From Hahella sp. KA22 (GTDB taxonomy: Bacteria > Pseudomonadota > Gammaproteobacteria > Pseudomonadales > Oleiphilaceae), in contig NZ_CP035490.1 in assembly GCF_004135205.1 (NCBI RefSeq), forward strand, positions 3,365,501-3,429,500: a stretch of 64,000 nucleotides of DNA, written 5' to 3'. Below the pieces are notes generated by a model, which was given only the letters and a program-made list of their open reading frames with translations, was not told the DNA's origin and ran no database searches. Shown here in pieces: positions 9,366 through 18,339 of the stretch (position 1 is the first letter of the stretch; every line of letters starts with the position of its first letter). The position numbers and the translations under genes are program-made.

Positions 9366-9666
9366 CTACCAAGCATAAACTGTTTTTACCACACTGACGC
9401 CTAAAAGCTAATCTAAAAAGCGCTTTGCTAAAAGCTGTATTGGATCGATCCGGTTGCGGCCTTCAGTTTGCGTTGATCTAGTTAGATGCCTACTTTTTTG
9501 GGCGTTGTCCTTGTTTTTAGCGACACTTAATGTCTTTACAAAAGATAGAATACTATTATCGCGAGTGCAGGGGATAATCTGAATATTATCCATTGGCGTA
9601 TGGCCGCTTTTCAGTTTTAGAAATATTCGCGCCTTAAGTTTCAATCATTTTAGAGAGGGAATATTT
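9366..9666. other. Intergenic region without a supported gene
   Basis: AT-rich stretch between the lipoprotein and the TerB/BRCT-like gene. Only short antisense reading frames without ribosome sites are present. The last 20 bp hold GAGAGGGA, the ribosome-binding site of the downstream gene. No terminator hairpin was recognised. Confidence 0.5.
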
Positions 9667-10275
9667 ATGGATATTTTCACCGAATTCAATCTGAATAAAA
9701 TTAAGGACAGGCAAATAGATACACTGATCGGTCTGAGTAAAGGCATTGTCGCCGATGGAAAGGTTGAACAGGCGGAAGCGGAGTTTCTGCAAACTTGGCT
9801 GGTGCAGAGCAGGAGCGCTTCTGACAATCCAATTATCGTTAACCTGTTAGATAGAGTTAGCATTATGTTGGAAGACGGTGTTTTGGATAGAGAAGAGTCC
9901 TCCGAGCTTCTAAGTGTTCTGAAAAGAATCTCTGGCGATGAGTCCTATCTCGGCGAGGTCGCTAAAGCAACCAGACTGCCTATTATTGAACCTATGCCGC
10001 CCATTACTTTTCAGGGACGATCGTTTCTTTTTAGCGGAACCTGTGCGCTTGGGACGCGGGAACAATGCGAGGAAGCGACTGTGGCGCGTGGAGGCAAGAT
10101 TGCCAAAAACGTTACGAAATCACTGGATTATCTGGTGATAGGAACCTATGTGAAGGATAGCTGGGTTCATGAAAATTTTGGGCGGAAAATTGAGAAGGCC
10201 ATGACGTATAGGAATAATGGCGTTCCCATTGTAATTATTACTGAACAGCACTGGGCTCAGTCAGTATGTATGTAA
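9667..10275 (+). CDS. TerB-like plus BRCT-domain protein
   Basis: Protein of 202 aa with two parts. The N-terminal helical region (residues 1-100) contains LIGLSKGIVADGKVEQAEAEF, reminiscent of TerB-type domains. The C-terminal region (about 112-200) reads as a BRCT domain: FLFSGTCALGTREQCEEATV, then GGKIAKNVTKSLDYLVIG, then the Trp-containing last helix. BRCT domains bind phosphopeptides or DNA ends and usually occur in DNA ligase or repair proteins; here the domain stands alone with no ligase. A GAGAGGGA ribosome site precedes the ATG. The role is unknown; damage or stress signalling is a guess. Confidence 0.72.
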   Translation: MDIFTEFNLNKIKDRQIDTLIGLSKGIVADGKVEQAEAEFLQTWLVQSRSASDNPIIVNLLDRVSIMLEDGVLDREESSELLSVLKRISGDESYLGEVAKATRLPIIEPMPPITFQGRSFLFSGTCALGTREQCEEATVARGGKIAKNVTKSLDYLVIGTYVKDSWVHENFGRKIEKAMTYRNNGVPIVIITEQHWAQSVCM

Positions 10276-10346
10276 TTGGATGATGGATATGTTGGGTGCA
10301 AGGTTGATGAAAGGTTAAATACGATGGACGCTTTATAAAGATTGTT

Positions 10347-11048
10347 TCATTGCACCCGATCTTCAGCTGGAAGAAGTTCTACATGTTTTGAAAAAGCCTC
10401 TACTATCTGAGGGATTTTTTCTTTGTGCTTAATATTGAGCATCATATAAGTAACGGCTTCATATAGCATGTGGTCGTTGCACTTCTTGAAATCAACATCG
10501 AATTTCCTTTTGATCTTTTTATAGTGACCATCGGTGATGGCGATACCGCTTATACGGTGAGCCATCGCCATGTTCACGTAAGACTCCAGATTGGGGGAAA
10601 AGACCATATTCCTCTTGATGTTTTCTGGAAAGTGATCGTATGCGGAGATGCCTAATAATTTTCCGACTACTAATTGGTCTATGTTCTGCGTGTCGGGGCA
10701 GTCCAATGAGGTCGGTATATACAGATAAAAGCGCTGGTGATTCAGTGGCCAAGGTATGGCCACTAAGTTGCTGTAAATCTCCGTCACCTCTTTAATCCTT
10801 ATGAAATCGCCGTCAATACTGCCCTCATTGGCGGCGCGTATGGAGCGCGCCAAAGGAAGGTTCACCCACTCGATACTCCAAGGGGTATCCCGAAAAGCGG
10901 CTTCAACGAATCTCTGATAAGGCGCATACAATTGCGCGATCTCATCGTTCGCTCCGATTCTCAGAACCTCTTGCGGTTCCGACGCCGCGCTGGCGGACGT
11001 TATTACACAGACGAGAAACCAGATTCCAGAAAGGACTTTCATAGACAT
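10347..11048 (-). CDS. Periplasmic solute-binding-protein-like protein
   Basis: Secreted protein of 233 aa with a clear signal peptide (hydrophobic core then SASAASEP). The mature region resembles the SBP_bac_3 amino-acid-binding fold: the opening beta strand EVLRIGANDEIAQLYAPYQRF, then LPLARSIRAANEGSIDGDFIRI. That type of sequence is common in stand-alone, non-transport Gammaproteobacterial proteins of the kind that lack ABC permeases, and no permease genes are nearby. It may therefore be a sensor-like or scavenging protein. It is transcribed convergently with the BRCT gene. Confidence 0.7.
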   Translation of the reverse strand: MSMKVLSGIWFLVCVITSASAASEPQEVLRIGANDEIAQLYAPYQRFVEAAFRDTPWSIEWVNLPLARSIRAANEGSIDGDFIRIKEVTEIYSNLVAIPWPLNHQRFYLYIPTSLDCPDTQNIDQLVVGKLLGISAYDHFPENIKRNMVFSPNLESYVNMAMAHRISGIAITDGHYKKIKRKFDVDFKKCNDHMLYEAVTYMMLNIKHKEKIPQIVEAFSKHVELLPAEDRVQ

Positions 11049-11362
11049 TCCTACCGAGTCGCTGCTTGGTGGAGGCGTCGCGCATATTTAGTTTAGTAAA
11101 CTACGCTGGCAATTAAAGCGCGTTAGGTGGATAGTGCTGAGGCATCTACCATGCATCACACGCATCCGATGTTTTGCTAAAGGAACGTCTGGTTATGATC
11201 GACCCGGTACGTTCCATTGGATGAACGGGGCAAGATATGGAGCCGATAAACGAGCCCGCCAGCTATACTGGGAGAAAGGTTGGTCGGAACAGATTGACGA
11301 GGTACTTCCATCACTGCCGCCGGTATATAGCTAGAACTTTAGTACGAATGTTTTTACAGCCG
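11049..11362. other. Intergenic region, possible gene remnant
   Basis: No well-supported gene. A short open frame at 11134-11334 on the plus strand ends in a plausible protein-like segment (DKRARQLYWEKGWSEQIDEV) but lacks a ribosome site and a convincing start. It could be the tail of a decayed gene. Confidence 0.35.
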
Positions 11363-11689
11363 TTAGTCAGTCTGGTCGCCAACAATATACGGAAGCTCAT
11401 TGTTTCTGAACTGTTCAAAGACCCTTTCTATTAGCTCCCATGCTACAGCCGCCTCCATATAGCCAGCCTCAGGCCATTTCCCCCACGAATCTTCTATAAG
11501 CCAGCCTGGGTAAGGGCCCACTAGCGGCAGGCACTCACAGTCAATGCTCTGATCCTCCGCGATTTCCATTGACCATGAATCGCCGCGCGCTCTGAAGTAC
11601 CATGGGTAGTTGTCAACAATACCGCAACCTAGGACTGGGCAGGAGCCGCTGATATATCCATTCCAGTTGACGCCTGATCGTTCAAACAT
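11363..11689 (-). CDS. Small hypothetical protein
   Basis: Open frame of 108 aa, rich in Trp, Tyr, Cys and acidic residues (for example CPVLGCGIVDNYPWYF and LPLVGPYPGWLIEDSWGKWP). It has no signal peptide or TM segment. The composition looks like a real soluble acidic protein and resembles the style of small immunity-type proteins, but no family is recognised. It lies alone in an AT-rich accessory stretch. Confidence 0.5.
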   Translation of the reverse strand: MFERSGVNWNGYISGSCPVLGCGIVDNYPWYFRARGDSWSMEIAEDQSIDCECLPLVGPYPGWLIEDSWGKWPEAGYMEAAVAWELIERVFEQFRNNELPYIVGDQTD

Positions 11690-12074
11690 AATAGAGCCCG
11701 TTTGTATTGTTAAACAGAAATAGGGGAAACTGTAACGCTTGGCGCTAGCCCATAGTAAGATATAACTTTATTTGATTCCGTTCTATGAGCTGAAAAATTT
11801 TCTGTTCTAGCTTTTTCTGATAACTTCCCTCGACAATTTATGCTTCCCTTCAAGTTCATTGTCTTATAGGGATTAGGGGGCAATGTCTCGCACATTGAAA
11901 CTAATAATCGTAAAGGGCGATTGTATTAAATCGCCGTCGTTGATCTTTTCCTCTTCAGTTTGGCGTACCTGGCCAGTGCGGTATTGGGATACCTGGGAAC
12001 TGGTTCCAATGCAGTATTATGAGGCCATTATCTGTGGAAAACTGAATGAGGGGGCGTGGCTGTTCAACCTGAAT
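11690..12074. other. Intergenic region without a supported gene
   Basis: Holds only short frames (a 69-codon plus-strand frame from 11883 and a 61-codon minus-strand frame) with no ribosome site, conserved motif or plausible partner. The plus-strand frame overlaps the 3' end of the next minus-strand gene. Nothing else was recognised. Confidence 0.45.
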
Positions 12075-12839
12075 CTATTCCGTATATTTTAAAACCAAAA
12101 CTGGACTGTTGGCAATAATCCGACGAAGCATTTCCTTCATTTCGTCATCAAACTCATCGCGATAGATTTGATCCAGTGTGTTGATCAGTTTTTGTATGGC
12201 GTTGTGGTCGAGCGGTTTGGTTTTCAGGAATGCGAGGTAGGAGGCGCCGAGTCCCATCAGTTGGTATCCGAAATGGTCGTCCAGGTGTTTGGCGAGCACC
12301 ACGTTTTCAAATGGATTCAGGTCACAGGTGAAGTAGCCGTTGGGAAAGGCGAAAATCGCTTCGTGGCTGGCGGTGACTGGGACTTTCAGCAAGTAGGTTT
12401 CCGCGTCGAGTATGGATAACAGGTCTGCATTGACGTCTTCGATGTCTTCGGGGGCGTCTTCATTCAGACTGACGCCTTTTTCGATGACGTTGGCAAGGGT
12501 GTGCTCTTTGAGCTTGGCTTCCATGTTGCGCCGGCGAATTGGAAACTCGTCTTTGTGGCTCAGATAGCCTTTGTGCTCACCCTCCTCGAAACATTCCGGC
12601 GGGAGTTTGGATAAATCAAAGCCATCCGTATTGTCCAGGTCATGGGACAGCTTTGAATGCATGGAGGTGTAGCAGGCTTGTCCGAGGTCATCCAGCGTCA
12701 GCAGGAAGCGGTGGTCAGGATGGCTGGCCGTCAGCTCGCGATACGTAGTGAGTAGTTCTTCAAAGCTGTTGATTTCAGTGACGCGGTAGCGTTCGCACAA
12801 GAAGTCTTCGCTAGGGCTATCGATGTATTTCAGGTTCAT
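12075..12839 (-). CDS. Hypothetical cytoplasmic protein
   Basis: Protein of 254 aa, acidic and soluble with no signal peptide. It is predicted to be mixed alpha/beta: an N-terminal helix-rich part, a central acidic linker (NEDAPEDIEDVNADLL) and a more conserved-looking C-terminal half containing FAFPNGYFTCDLNPFENVVLAKHL and GYQLMGLGASYLAFL. The family is not recognised. It is followed in the same direction, after an 83-bp gap upstream, by the acetyltransferase gene, so the two could share a transcript. Confidence 0.65.
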   Translation of the reverse strand: MNLKYIDSPSEDFLCERYRVTEINSFEELLTTYRELTASHPDHRFLLTLDDLGQACYTSMHSKLSHDLDNTDGFDLSKLPPECFEEGEHKGYLSHKDEFPIRRRNMEAKLKEHTLANVIEKGVSLNEDAPEDIEDVNADLLSILDAETYLLKVPVTASHEAIFAFPNGYFTCDLNPFENVVLAKHLDDHFGYQLMGLGASYLAFLKTKPLDHNAIQKLINTLDQIYRDEFDDEMKEMLRRIIANSPVLVLKYTE

Positions 12840-12922
12840 GACGGTCGCCTTTATATGCTGTACGCCTACACCAACGGTGTGAGCGCTGAAAGTCTCAATT
12901 GGAAGTGGAACGGTGCTATTAC

Positions 12923-13351
12923 TTACAGTCCTTCATATATTTCAGGCTTCCAAACCTGCATCAGGATGTCTGGATTCGGCACTTGGGTGAAACCAAACTG
13001 GGAATAGAGGCCGTGGGCGTCTCGCGTGGCCAGCATCATACGCCTTAATCCCTGCAGATCGGGGTGGTCCATGACCTGGGTCATCAGGAGTTTGCTCAAG
13101 CCTTTGCCGCGGTGGGCGTCGAGTATGAAAACGTCCGCCAGATAAGCAAAAGTGGCTTTGTCGGTGATCAGACGGGCGAAGCCAACCTGTTTGTTATCCG
13201 GATCAAAAACGCCAAAGCAGAGAGAATTGGCGATGGCTTTGCCCAATAGCTCTTTGGGAATGCCGCTGGCCCAATAACTGGTGGAGATAAAGCTGTGGAT
13301 GACGTCCAAATCCATCTCATCCAAATTCGTACTGATTCTGTAGCCCTGCAT
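12923..13351 (-). CDS. GNAT-family N-acetyltransferase
   Basis: Acetyl-CoA-dependent N-acetyltransferase of 142 aa. The core motif A region is visible as ADVFILDAHRGKGLSKLLM, with the RGKG pyrophosphate-binding loop. A later strand and helix (MMLATRDAHGLYSQFGF) correspond to motif B. The acceptor substrate is not predictable. Length is typical for a single GNAT domain. Confidence 0.88.
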   Translation of the reverse strand: MQGYRISTNLDEMDLDVIHSFISTSYWASGIPKELLGKAIANSLCFGVFDPDNKQVGFARLITDKATFAYLADVFILDAHRGKGLSKLLMTQVMDHPDLQGLRRMMLATRDAHGLYSQFGFTQVPNPDILMQVWKPEIYEGL

Positions 13352-13524
13352 GTGCGCTCCTTGAGCCGTGATTTGACTGACATTGACCGTTAAAAAATGG
13401 GCCAGTGAAATGTATCAGTAGAGGCGTTATTTCGGAAGAAGATAGTCGGTTGTGTTTAAACTCTTCGGAATAATTAATCTTTGTCGACGGCTTATGATTA
13501 AGAAGATGGGAGTTGAGTAATGGG

Positions 13525-13557
13525 CCCGACAGTTTACTTTGACGAAACTGTCGGGCA
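13525..13557. terminator. 12-bp perfect stem-loop downstream of the aldo/keto reductase gene
   Basis: Perfect 12-bp inverted repeat: 13525-13536 (GCCCGACAGTTT) pairs with 13546-13557 around a 9-nt loop. It starts 10 bp past the reductase stop codon on the minus strand. Position and strength suit a transcription terminator or mRNA 3'-end stabiliser, although no long U-tract follows. Confidence 0.55.
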
Positions 13558-13567
13558 TGAAGATAAG

Positions 13568-14560
13568 TTAGTACCTGGAACCCGCCGTAGAGCCCATTGG
13601 CAGTTTGGCGTTAATCAGGTCCACGTCTTCCGCATCCAGTTGCAGAGTTGCGGCGGCGAGGTTTTCCTGTAAGCGGCTCAGGCGGCTGCTGCCGGGAATG
13701 GGGATGATGTCTTCGCCCTGGCGCAGCAGCCAGGCCAGTGCGATTTGCGCGGCGGTGGCGTTATGGCGCTGGGCGATGGCGGCCAATACATCCACAAACT
13801 TCTTGTTGGCCTCAATGGCTTCGTCGCTGAAACGGGGATTGTTGCGGCGCCAGTCTTCTTCGCTCAGTGCGTTGCCTGTCGCGATTTTTCCGGTGAGGAA
13901 ACCCCGCCCGAGAGGGCTGTAGGGCACGAGCGCCACGCCTAATTCCCGGCAGGCGGGCAGAGCGTCCGCTTCCGGTTCGCGGCTCCACAATGAATACTCG
14001 TTTTGTACGGCGGCGATGGAGTGTACGGCGTGAGCGCGACGGATTTGCTCCCCGGTCGCCTCACTGATGCCCAGTTGTCGCACTTTGCCTTCTTTGACGA
14101 GTTCCGCCATGGCGCCAAGAGTGTCCTCCAGGGGCGTTTCCGGGTCGATGCGGTGATAGTAGTAAAGGTCGATGACATCTACTCCCAATCTGCGCAGGCT
14201 GTCTTCACAGCATTGGCGTACATATTCCGGACGCCCGCTAATCCCGCGAGTCTGAGTGGCTTCATCCCAGGTGATGCCGAACTTGGTGGCGATGATGGCC
14301 TGTTCACGCACCGGCTTCAACGCGCGGCCCACCAGCGATTCGTTGCGGCCCGCAGCGTAGAAGTCTGAGGTGTCGAAGAAGTTCATGCCCATTTCCAGCG
14401 CCTGGCGTAGAAAGCGTTCGGATTCCTTTTCGTCGTGCGCGCCAGCGCCGTCAAACGGCCGGTAGAAGGCGTTCAGTCCCATACATCCCAATCCCAGGCG
14501 GGAAACAAACAGGTTGCTGGAGCCTAACTGGACCTTGCCTAATCGTGATGAATCGTTCAT
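13568..14560 (-). CDS. Aldo/keto reductase
   Basis: NADP(H)-dependent aldo/keto reductase of 330 aa with a TIM-barrel fold. The family marks are GLGCMGLNAFY near the N-terminus, FFDTSDFYAAGRNESLVGRAL (Asp and Tyr of the catalytic tetrad), ATKFGITWD (catalytic Lys), YYHRIDPETPLEDT (catalytic His) and a C-terminal IIPIPGSSRLSRLQEN cofactor segment. The start at 14560 is chosen because AGGGAG lies just upstream; an upstream in-frame ATG at 14641 would add 27 non-conserved residues. It is divergent from the AraC-family gene, which probably controls it. Confidence 0.93.
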   Translation of the reverse strand: MNDSSRLGKVQLGSSNLFVSRLGLGCMGLNAFYRPFDGAGAHDEKESERFLRQALEMGMNFFDTSDFYAAGRNESLVGRALKPVREQAIIATKFGITWDEATQTRGISGRPEYVRQCCEDSLRRLGVDVIDLYYYHRIDPETPLEDTLGAMAELVKEGKVRQLGISEATGEQIRRAHAVHSIAAVQNEYSLWSREPEADALPACRELGVALVPYSPLGRGFLTGKIATGNALSEEDWRRNNPRFSDEAIEANKKFVDVLAAIAQRHNATAAQIALAWLLRQGEDIIPIPGSSRLSRLQENLAAATLQLDAEDVDLINAKLPMGSTAGSRY

Positions 14561-14791
14561 ATCTGTCTCCCTGTGCGGTTGTTCACTCATGGATGTGGCG
14601 TCGTCGCTAAAGGGCCCGTTTAGTGGGCGACGTTTATTCATGCTAGGAGATGGCAGGCGTAAACTGAATGCACGATTCTACGGCGTCCTTGCCTGATTCT
14701 GTCGTATATTGCGATCAATAGGGGCGCAGGCCGTTCGGGCCTGATAGAATTTTTATACCGAATTCAACGATGGCGCATCCCGGAGAATGAC

Positions 14792-15754
14792 ATGGGAGAG
14801 ATGGCGATGAGCGATAAAATCATATACAACCGTGAGTCGAAGCCCGGCATCGAAGCCTGTCTGGACGCCCATAACAAGAGCCTGTTCGTCGAGCTGCTGG
14901 ATCAGCATGCCACGCAGGTAGGCGTGAATCAGACGCCACTGCCGGAGGTCACCAGTTTCAGGGTCGTTAAACCGTCGCCGCGGCAGCCGGTAGTGTACGA
15001 ACCGGCCATCGTCATCGTGGGGCAGGGCGGCAAGCGCGGATATGTGGGGGAGCAGACCTACACTTACGACGCCTATAACTATCTGGTGCTGTCTGTACCG
15101 CTGCCGTTTGAGTGCGAAATCTATGACGCCTCGCCGGAGTCGCCTTTGCTGGGGCTGCGCATCCTGGTGGATGCTCTGGCGCTGAATGATCTGTTGATCG
15201 ATATGGGCGAGGCGCCCTCCCGCACCTCCGGCGACATCCCCAAAAGTATCTACTCGACGCCCCTCAACGATACCTTGATTGAAGCCTGTATCCGTCTGGT
15301 GAAAGTGCTCTCGGACCCGGCGGAAGCCAAGATCCTGGGGCCGCAGATTCTGCGTGAGATCTATTACCGTGTGTTATGCGGCGATCGCGGCGAGACGCTT
15401 CGCGCCGCGGCCAATCATAACAGTCGCGTGGCGCAGATCGCCAAAGTGCTGAATATGATCCATCAGCAATACGACCAGCCTTTGGACATTGATACGATGG
15501 CGCGGGCGGCCAATATGAGTCCCTCCACCTTGCACCATAACTTCAAAGCGGTGACGGACTGTTCGCCGTTGCAGTATCTGAAGAGCATTCGCCTGCATCA
15601 GGCCCGCAATTTGTTGGCGAGAGGCGGCATTAACGCCAGTACGGCGGCGATGAAAGTGGGCTATGTGAGCCCGTCGCAGTTCAGCAGGGAATTTAAGCGT
15701 CTATTTGGCGCGCCGCCCCGGGACAGAAATCTGGGAGCGGCGATGGAAGTCTAG
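14792..15754 (+). CDS. AraC-family transcriptional regulator
   Basis: Regulator of 320 aa. The N-terminal AraC_N cupin-like sensing domain contains VVYEPAIVIVGQGGKRGYVG and YLVLSVPLPFECE. The C-terminal double helix-turn-helix contains LDIDTMARAANMSPSTLHH and ASTAAMKVGYVSPSQFSREF. It reads away from the aldo/keto reductase gene across a 230-bp shared promoter region; by analogy with this subfamily it would activate that oxidoreductase in response to an aldehyde or quinone-like signal (inference). Confidence 0.92.
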   Translation: MGEMAMSDKIIYNRESKPGIEACLDAHNKSLFVELLDQHATQVGVNQTPLPEVTSFRVVKPSPRQPVVYEPAIVIVGQGGKRGYVGEQTYTYDAYNYLVLSVPLPFECEIYDASPESPLLGLRILVDALALNDLLIDMGEAPSRTSGDIPKSIYSTPLNDTLIEACIRLVKVLSDPAEAKILGPQILREIYYRVLCGDRGETLRAAANHNSRVAQIAKVLNMIHQQYDQPLDIDTMARAANMSPSTLHHNFKAVTDCSPLQYLKSIRLHQARNLLARGGINASTAAMKVGYVSPSQFSREFKRLFGAPPRDRNLGAAMEV

Positions 15755-15766
15755 AGTGGAGGCTAG

Positions 15767-16696
15767 CTAGATGGTGGTGCGCACTAGCGCCGCGTCAGGA
15801 AGCGTTTCCGGCGCTTGCTGATCTGGAGAGGGTAAAGCTTCCGTCTGCACGGTTTCCTGGCTCGTCTCTTCATTGTTCTCCACTGGCGGCGCGAACAACA
15901 GCATATTAATCATCTGCTCCTGTTGCAGTCGGGCGTCGGCGCGGCACGGTAGCGTCACCACAAATTTATGCTTGGCCACGTCCGTGGTGGTGAAACGAAA
16001 TTTCGGGATCACGTCCTGCAATATGAGTCGACGGCTGCGGATCAAAGGAATGAAATCCTTGTTCTCTTTCTGGAATTCGCTCCAGTATTTATCCAGCGCT
16101 TCCTTCATTCTCAGGGAGTATTCATAAGAACGTTGGAAGTCCGGCTCTGTAGTAATGCAAAAACTATGAATCACATAAGGGCGTAATACCGAGTGATTCT
16201 TGATCGCCGAACTCAGGTACAGGCTGTTCGGGATGACCACGGTCTTGCCCGTGCTGGAATAGAAATCCCGGTTCAGCTCTTTCAACGTGGTGGTGATCAG
16301 GTTTTGATCCACCACGTAGCCCAGATAATCGCCGGCTTCGATAATATCCCCCACAGCGAACTGACGGTTGCCCGCCCGCAGCAGCGTACCGCTGACGCAC
16401 AGAATCAGCTCCTTGGTGGCGATGACAATGGCCACGGCGAAGGCAGTCAGTGACAGGGCGAAGGTCTGAATCTGCGGCGCCCAGATCAGGATCAGGCCGA
16501 TGATCAGAATCAGATAAGTTGAGTTTTTGAGGATATTGGACCAGCGCAGCTTGAAGTCTTCGGACAGCGAGTTATTGCGCTTGATCTGACGGTGAATCAC
16601 CCAACGCAACAACGCTAACGCAATCAGCAGCGTTACCGTGGCGGGGACTCCTCGTGTGGACGCAATATCGATCAGACTTTTGAAACTTTCCAGCAT
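15767..16696 (-). CDS. MscS-family mechanosensitive channel
   Basis: Small-conductance mechanosensitive channel homologue of 309 aa with three TM segments (about residues 18-33, 55-72 and 76-98). The MscS beta domain follows, recognisable from NRQFAVGDIIEAGDYLGYVVD and GKTVVIPNSLYLSSAIKNHS, then an alpha/beta C-terminal domain and a Pro/Glu-rich tail. Such channels release ions under hypo-osmotic shock in the inner membrane. It is convergent with the AraC gene, only 12 bp apart. Confidence 0.9.
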   Translation of the reverse strand: MLESFKSLIDIASTRGVPATVTLLIALALLRWVIHRQIKRNNSLSEDFKLRWSNILKNSTYLILIIGLILIWAPQIQTFALSLTAFAVAIVIATKELILCVSGTLLRAGNRQFAVGDIIEAGDYLGYVVDQNLITTTLKELNRDFYSSTGKTVVIPNSLYLSSAIKNHSVLRPYVIHSFCITTEPDFQRSYEYSLRMKEALDKYWSEFQKENKDFIPLIRSRRLILQDVIPKFRFTTTDVAKHKFVVTLPCRADARLQQEQMINMLLFAPPVENNEETSQETVQTEALPSPDQQAPETLPDAALVRTTI

Positions 16697-17137
16697 TTTG
16701 CGGCTCTTTATCCTCTCTGTTTTTAACGCTGATGTTGATCTGGGTGAAAGCTCACAGCCTGCAACATTTTCTCGCGAATTAATATTAGGGTATTCATCAA
16801 TAATTCATTTTAAATACAGGGGCATAAGCGCCAACGGCGTTAATCGCCTGGGTCTTCTTTGCGACTAGACAACGCTGGAGGTCGCCGGGCGCCGCTTCAG
16901 AAACCGCTACGATACTTATAGTTTGGCCCGTTAACGTAATTTCGCCAGACGCCAATCAGACTAGGCCCGTTGCAGAAACGGAAAAAGAGGATGGAATAAG
17001 GGGATTATGAGGAAAGTTTAATGCTTGCAGGACACTAAATTTAAACTTGAGGCGAGTGGCGCTACACGAATCAGCCCGGCGAAAAACTGCCGGGCGTAGT
17101 CGCAACGGAACGAGAAAAAATGCCAAACGTTTCCGCG
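16697..17137. other. Intergenic region with one stem-loop
   Basis: No gene is supported. A perfect 7-bp stem (GCCCGGC at 17074-17080, GCCGGGC at 17089-17095, loop of 8 nt) lies about 40 bp past the stop of the minus-strand DUF2141 gene and may end that transcript, although no U-tract follows. The rest is upstream sequence of the MscS gene. Confidence 0.45.
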
Positions 17138-17611
17138 CTAATAGTCCAAATCAATGGACACTAACTTGGACGGCTCTTGCAAGGTGAACTTGCTCTTGTC
17201 GAAGCTGGGCGGTCCCATAAAGCCTTTGGCGTTATTGGAAACGCCGACGCCTTCTTTGGGGATGCCCAGAAAATTGGCGTCGCAGTCGTCATTGCTGTTG
17301 GCGTCGTGACACACCGCCACCGCATAGACGCCGTAAGGCACATTGGCGAAAGTGGCGTGAGCGCCAGTGTCGGTGGGCTTCACATACAGCTTGATGGACG
17401 CCTTGGCGGGCGTGTCGGGAAAGCCGTCGGCGTTGTTGTATAAATGCACCATCAGACCCCCCTCGTTATTCTGCAAATGTTGCAACTGCACTTCGATCGA
17501 TCCGGTGGGCGTATCCGCCGCCAGGGCTGTCGTTAGGCTCAGCCCGGCCAGACAGCCTGCTGCGACGAGTTGCGCAAAGAGTCTGACTTGCTTCCATGTT
17601 GGGGTGCGCAT
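17138..17611 (-). CDS. DUF2141 secreted protein
   Basis: Exported protein of 157 aa with a signal peptide ending near TALAADTP. The mature domain fits DUF2141: GSIEVQLQHLQNNEGGLMVHLY, then ANVPYGVYAVAVCHDANSND and NFLGIPKEGVGVSNNAKG. This is a transthyretin-like beta-sandwich family of unknown biochemical role, usually periplasmic. Two Cys in the mature part could form a disulfide. It is the first gene, at the low-coordinate end, in a run of minus-strand genes. Confidence 0.85.
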   Translation of the reverse strand: MRTPTWKQVRLFAQLVAAGCLAGLSLTTALAADTPTGSIEVQLQHLQNNEGGLMVHLYNNADGFPDTPAKASIKLYVKPTDTGAHATFANVPYGVYAVAVCHDANSNDDCDANFLGIPKEGVGVSNNAKGFMGPPSFDKSKFTLQEPSKLVSIDLDY

Positions 17612-17688
17612 GGTTTGCTCCTCCTTATTTCCTGCAGATCAATAGCGGTCTTCTATTTGTCCGCAACAACGTTAATGCAATCGCCGCA

Positions 17689-18330
17689 TTAATGGGCGGT
17701 TGCATTCTTGGGCGCAGGGGAGGTTGCTGGCTCCGATTGCGCTGATGCGCCGGCATAAAAGCCCCGCGCCATCTCCAATACATCGTCTACGGACCACTGG
17801 TCGTACGCATGGGCGCCGTATTTGCTGGCGACCACGGAGCCATCCGGCGCGATCAGGAAATCCGCCGGCAATCCCAGCGGACTCTCGCCCTTATCCGGGT
17901 TGGCGGTTTTCATCTTGCGTGCGCCGCCTTTGATCGCGGCGGCGATGGCGCGTGGGTCCATCAGGGCGCGCAAAGATTTCTCCACGCCAAACTCCTGGTA
18001 GAGCTTCTTCTCCGGGTCGGAGATGACGTCAAAAGGCGCGTCTCCCTGGAATGGCTGCATGGAGGCTTCGCTGGAGTGAAAGATGACTATTTCCCGTATG
18101 CCTGCAGCGACCAGCTCCGTATGCCTTAACGTCATAGCGCGCATATGCATGTTGCAAAAGGGGCAGCCGGCGAAGCGGCGGAACTGTAAATGAACCAGTC
18201 GTTCCGGGTCCGGCCATTGCGTGGGCTGGCCTTTGATGGTGGTTAATGTTTTGGGAGCGACGAGGTCGCCCGCCTGGATTTTGTTTTTTAATCCTGGTTT
18301 CACGGCGGTGTGTTCCTTATTGTCCGACAT
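17689..18330 (-). CDS. Peroxiredoxin-like (AhpC/TSA) protein
   Basis: Thioredoxin-fold protein of 213 aa. After a strand (LVHLQFRRFAGCPFC) comes a CPFC motif in the position of the peroxidatic or redox-active Cys, then REIVIFHSSEASMQPF and a C-terminal segment with LPADFLIAPDGSVVASKYG. This fits the peroxiredoxin-like family seen in many Proteobacteria, which reduces peroxides or acts as a thiol oxidoreductase in the cytoplasm. No signal peptide is present. It sits 9 bp downstream of the epimerase gene, so the two form an operon. Confidence 0.85.
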   Translation of the reverse strand: MSDNKEHTAVKPGLKNKIQAGDLVAPKTLTTIKGQPTQWPDPERLVHLQFRRFAGCPFCNMHMRAMTLRHTELVAAGIREIVIFHSSEASMQPFQGDAPFDVISDPEKKLYQEFGVEKSLRALMDPRAIAAAIKGGARKMKTANPDKGESPLGLPADFLIAPDGSVVASKYGAHAYDQWSVDDVLEMARGFYAGASAQSEPATSPAPKNATAH

Positions 18331-18339
18331 GCTGTGGAA

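Noticed and set aside
11134-11334. Short plus-strand frame of 66 codons
   Set aside because: No ribosome site or family match. It may be a gene remnant but cannot be supported as a gene.
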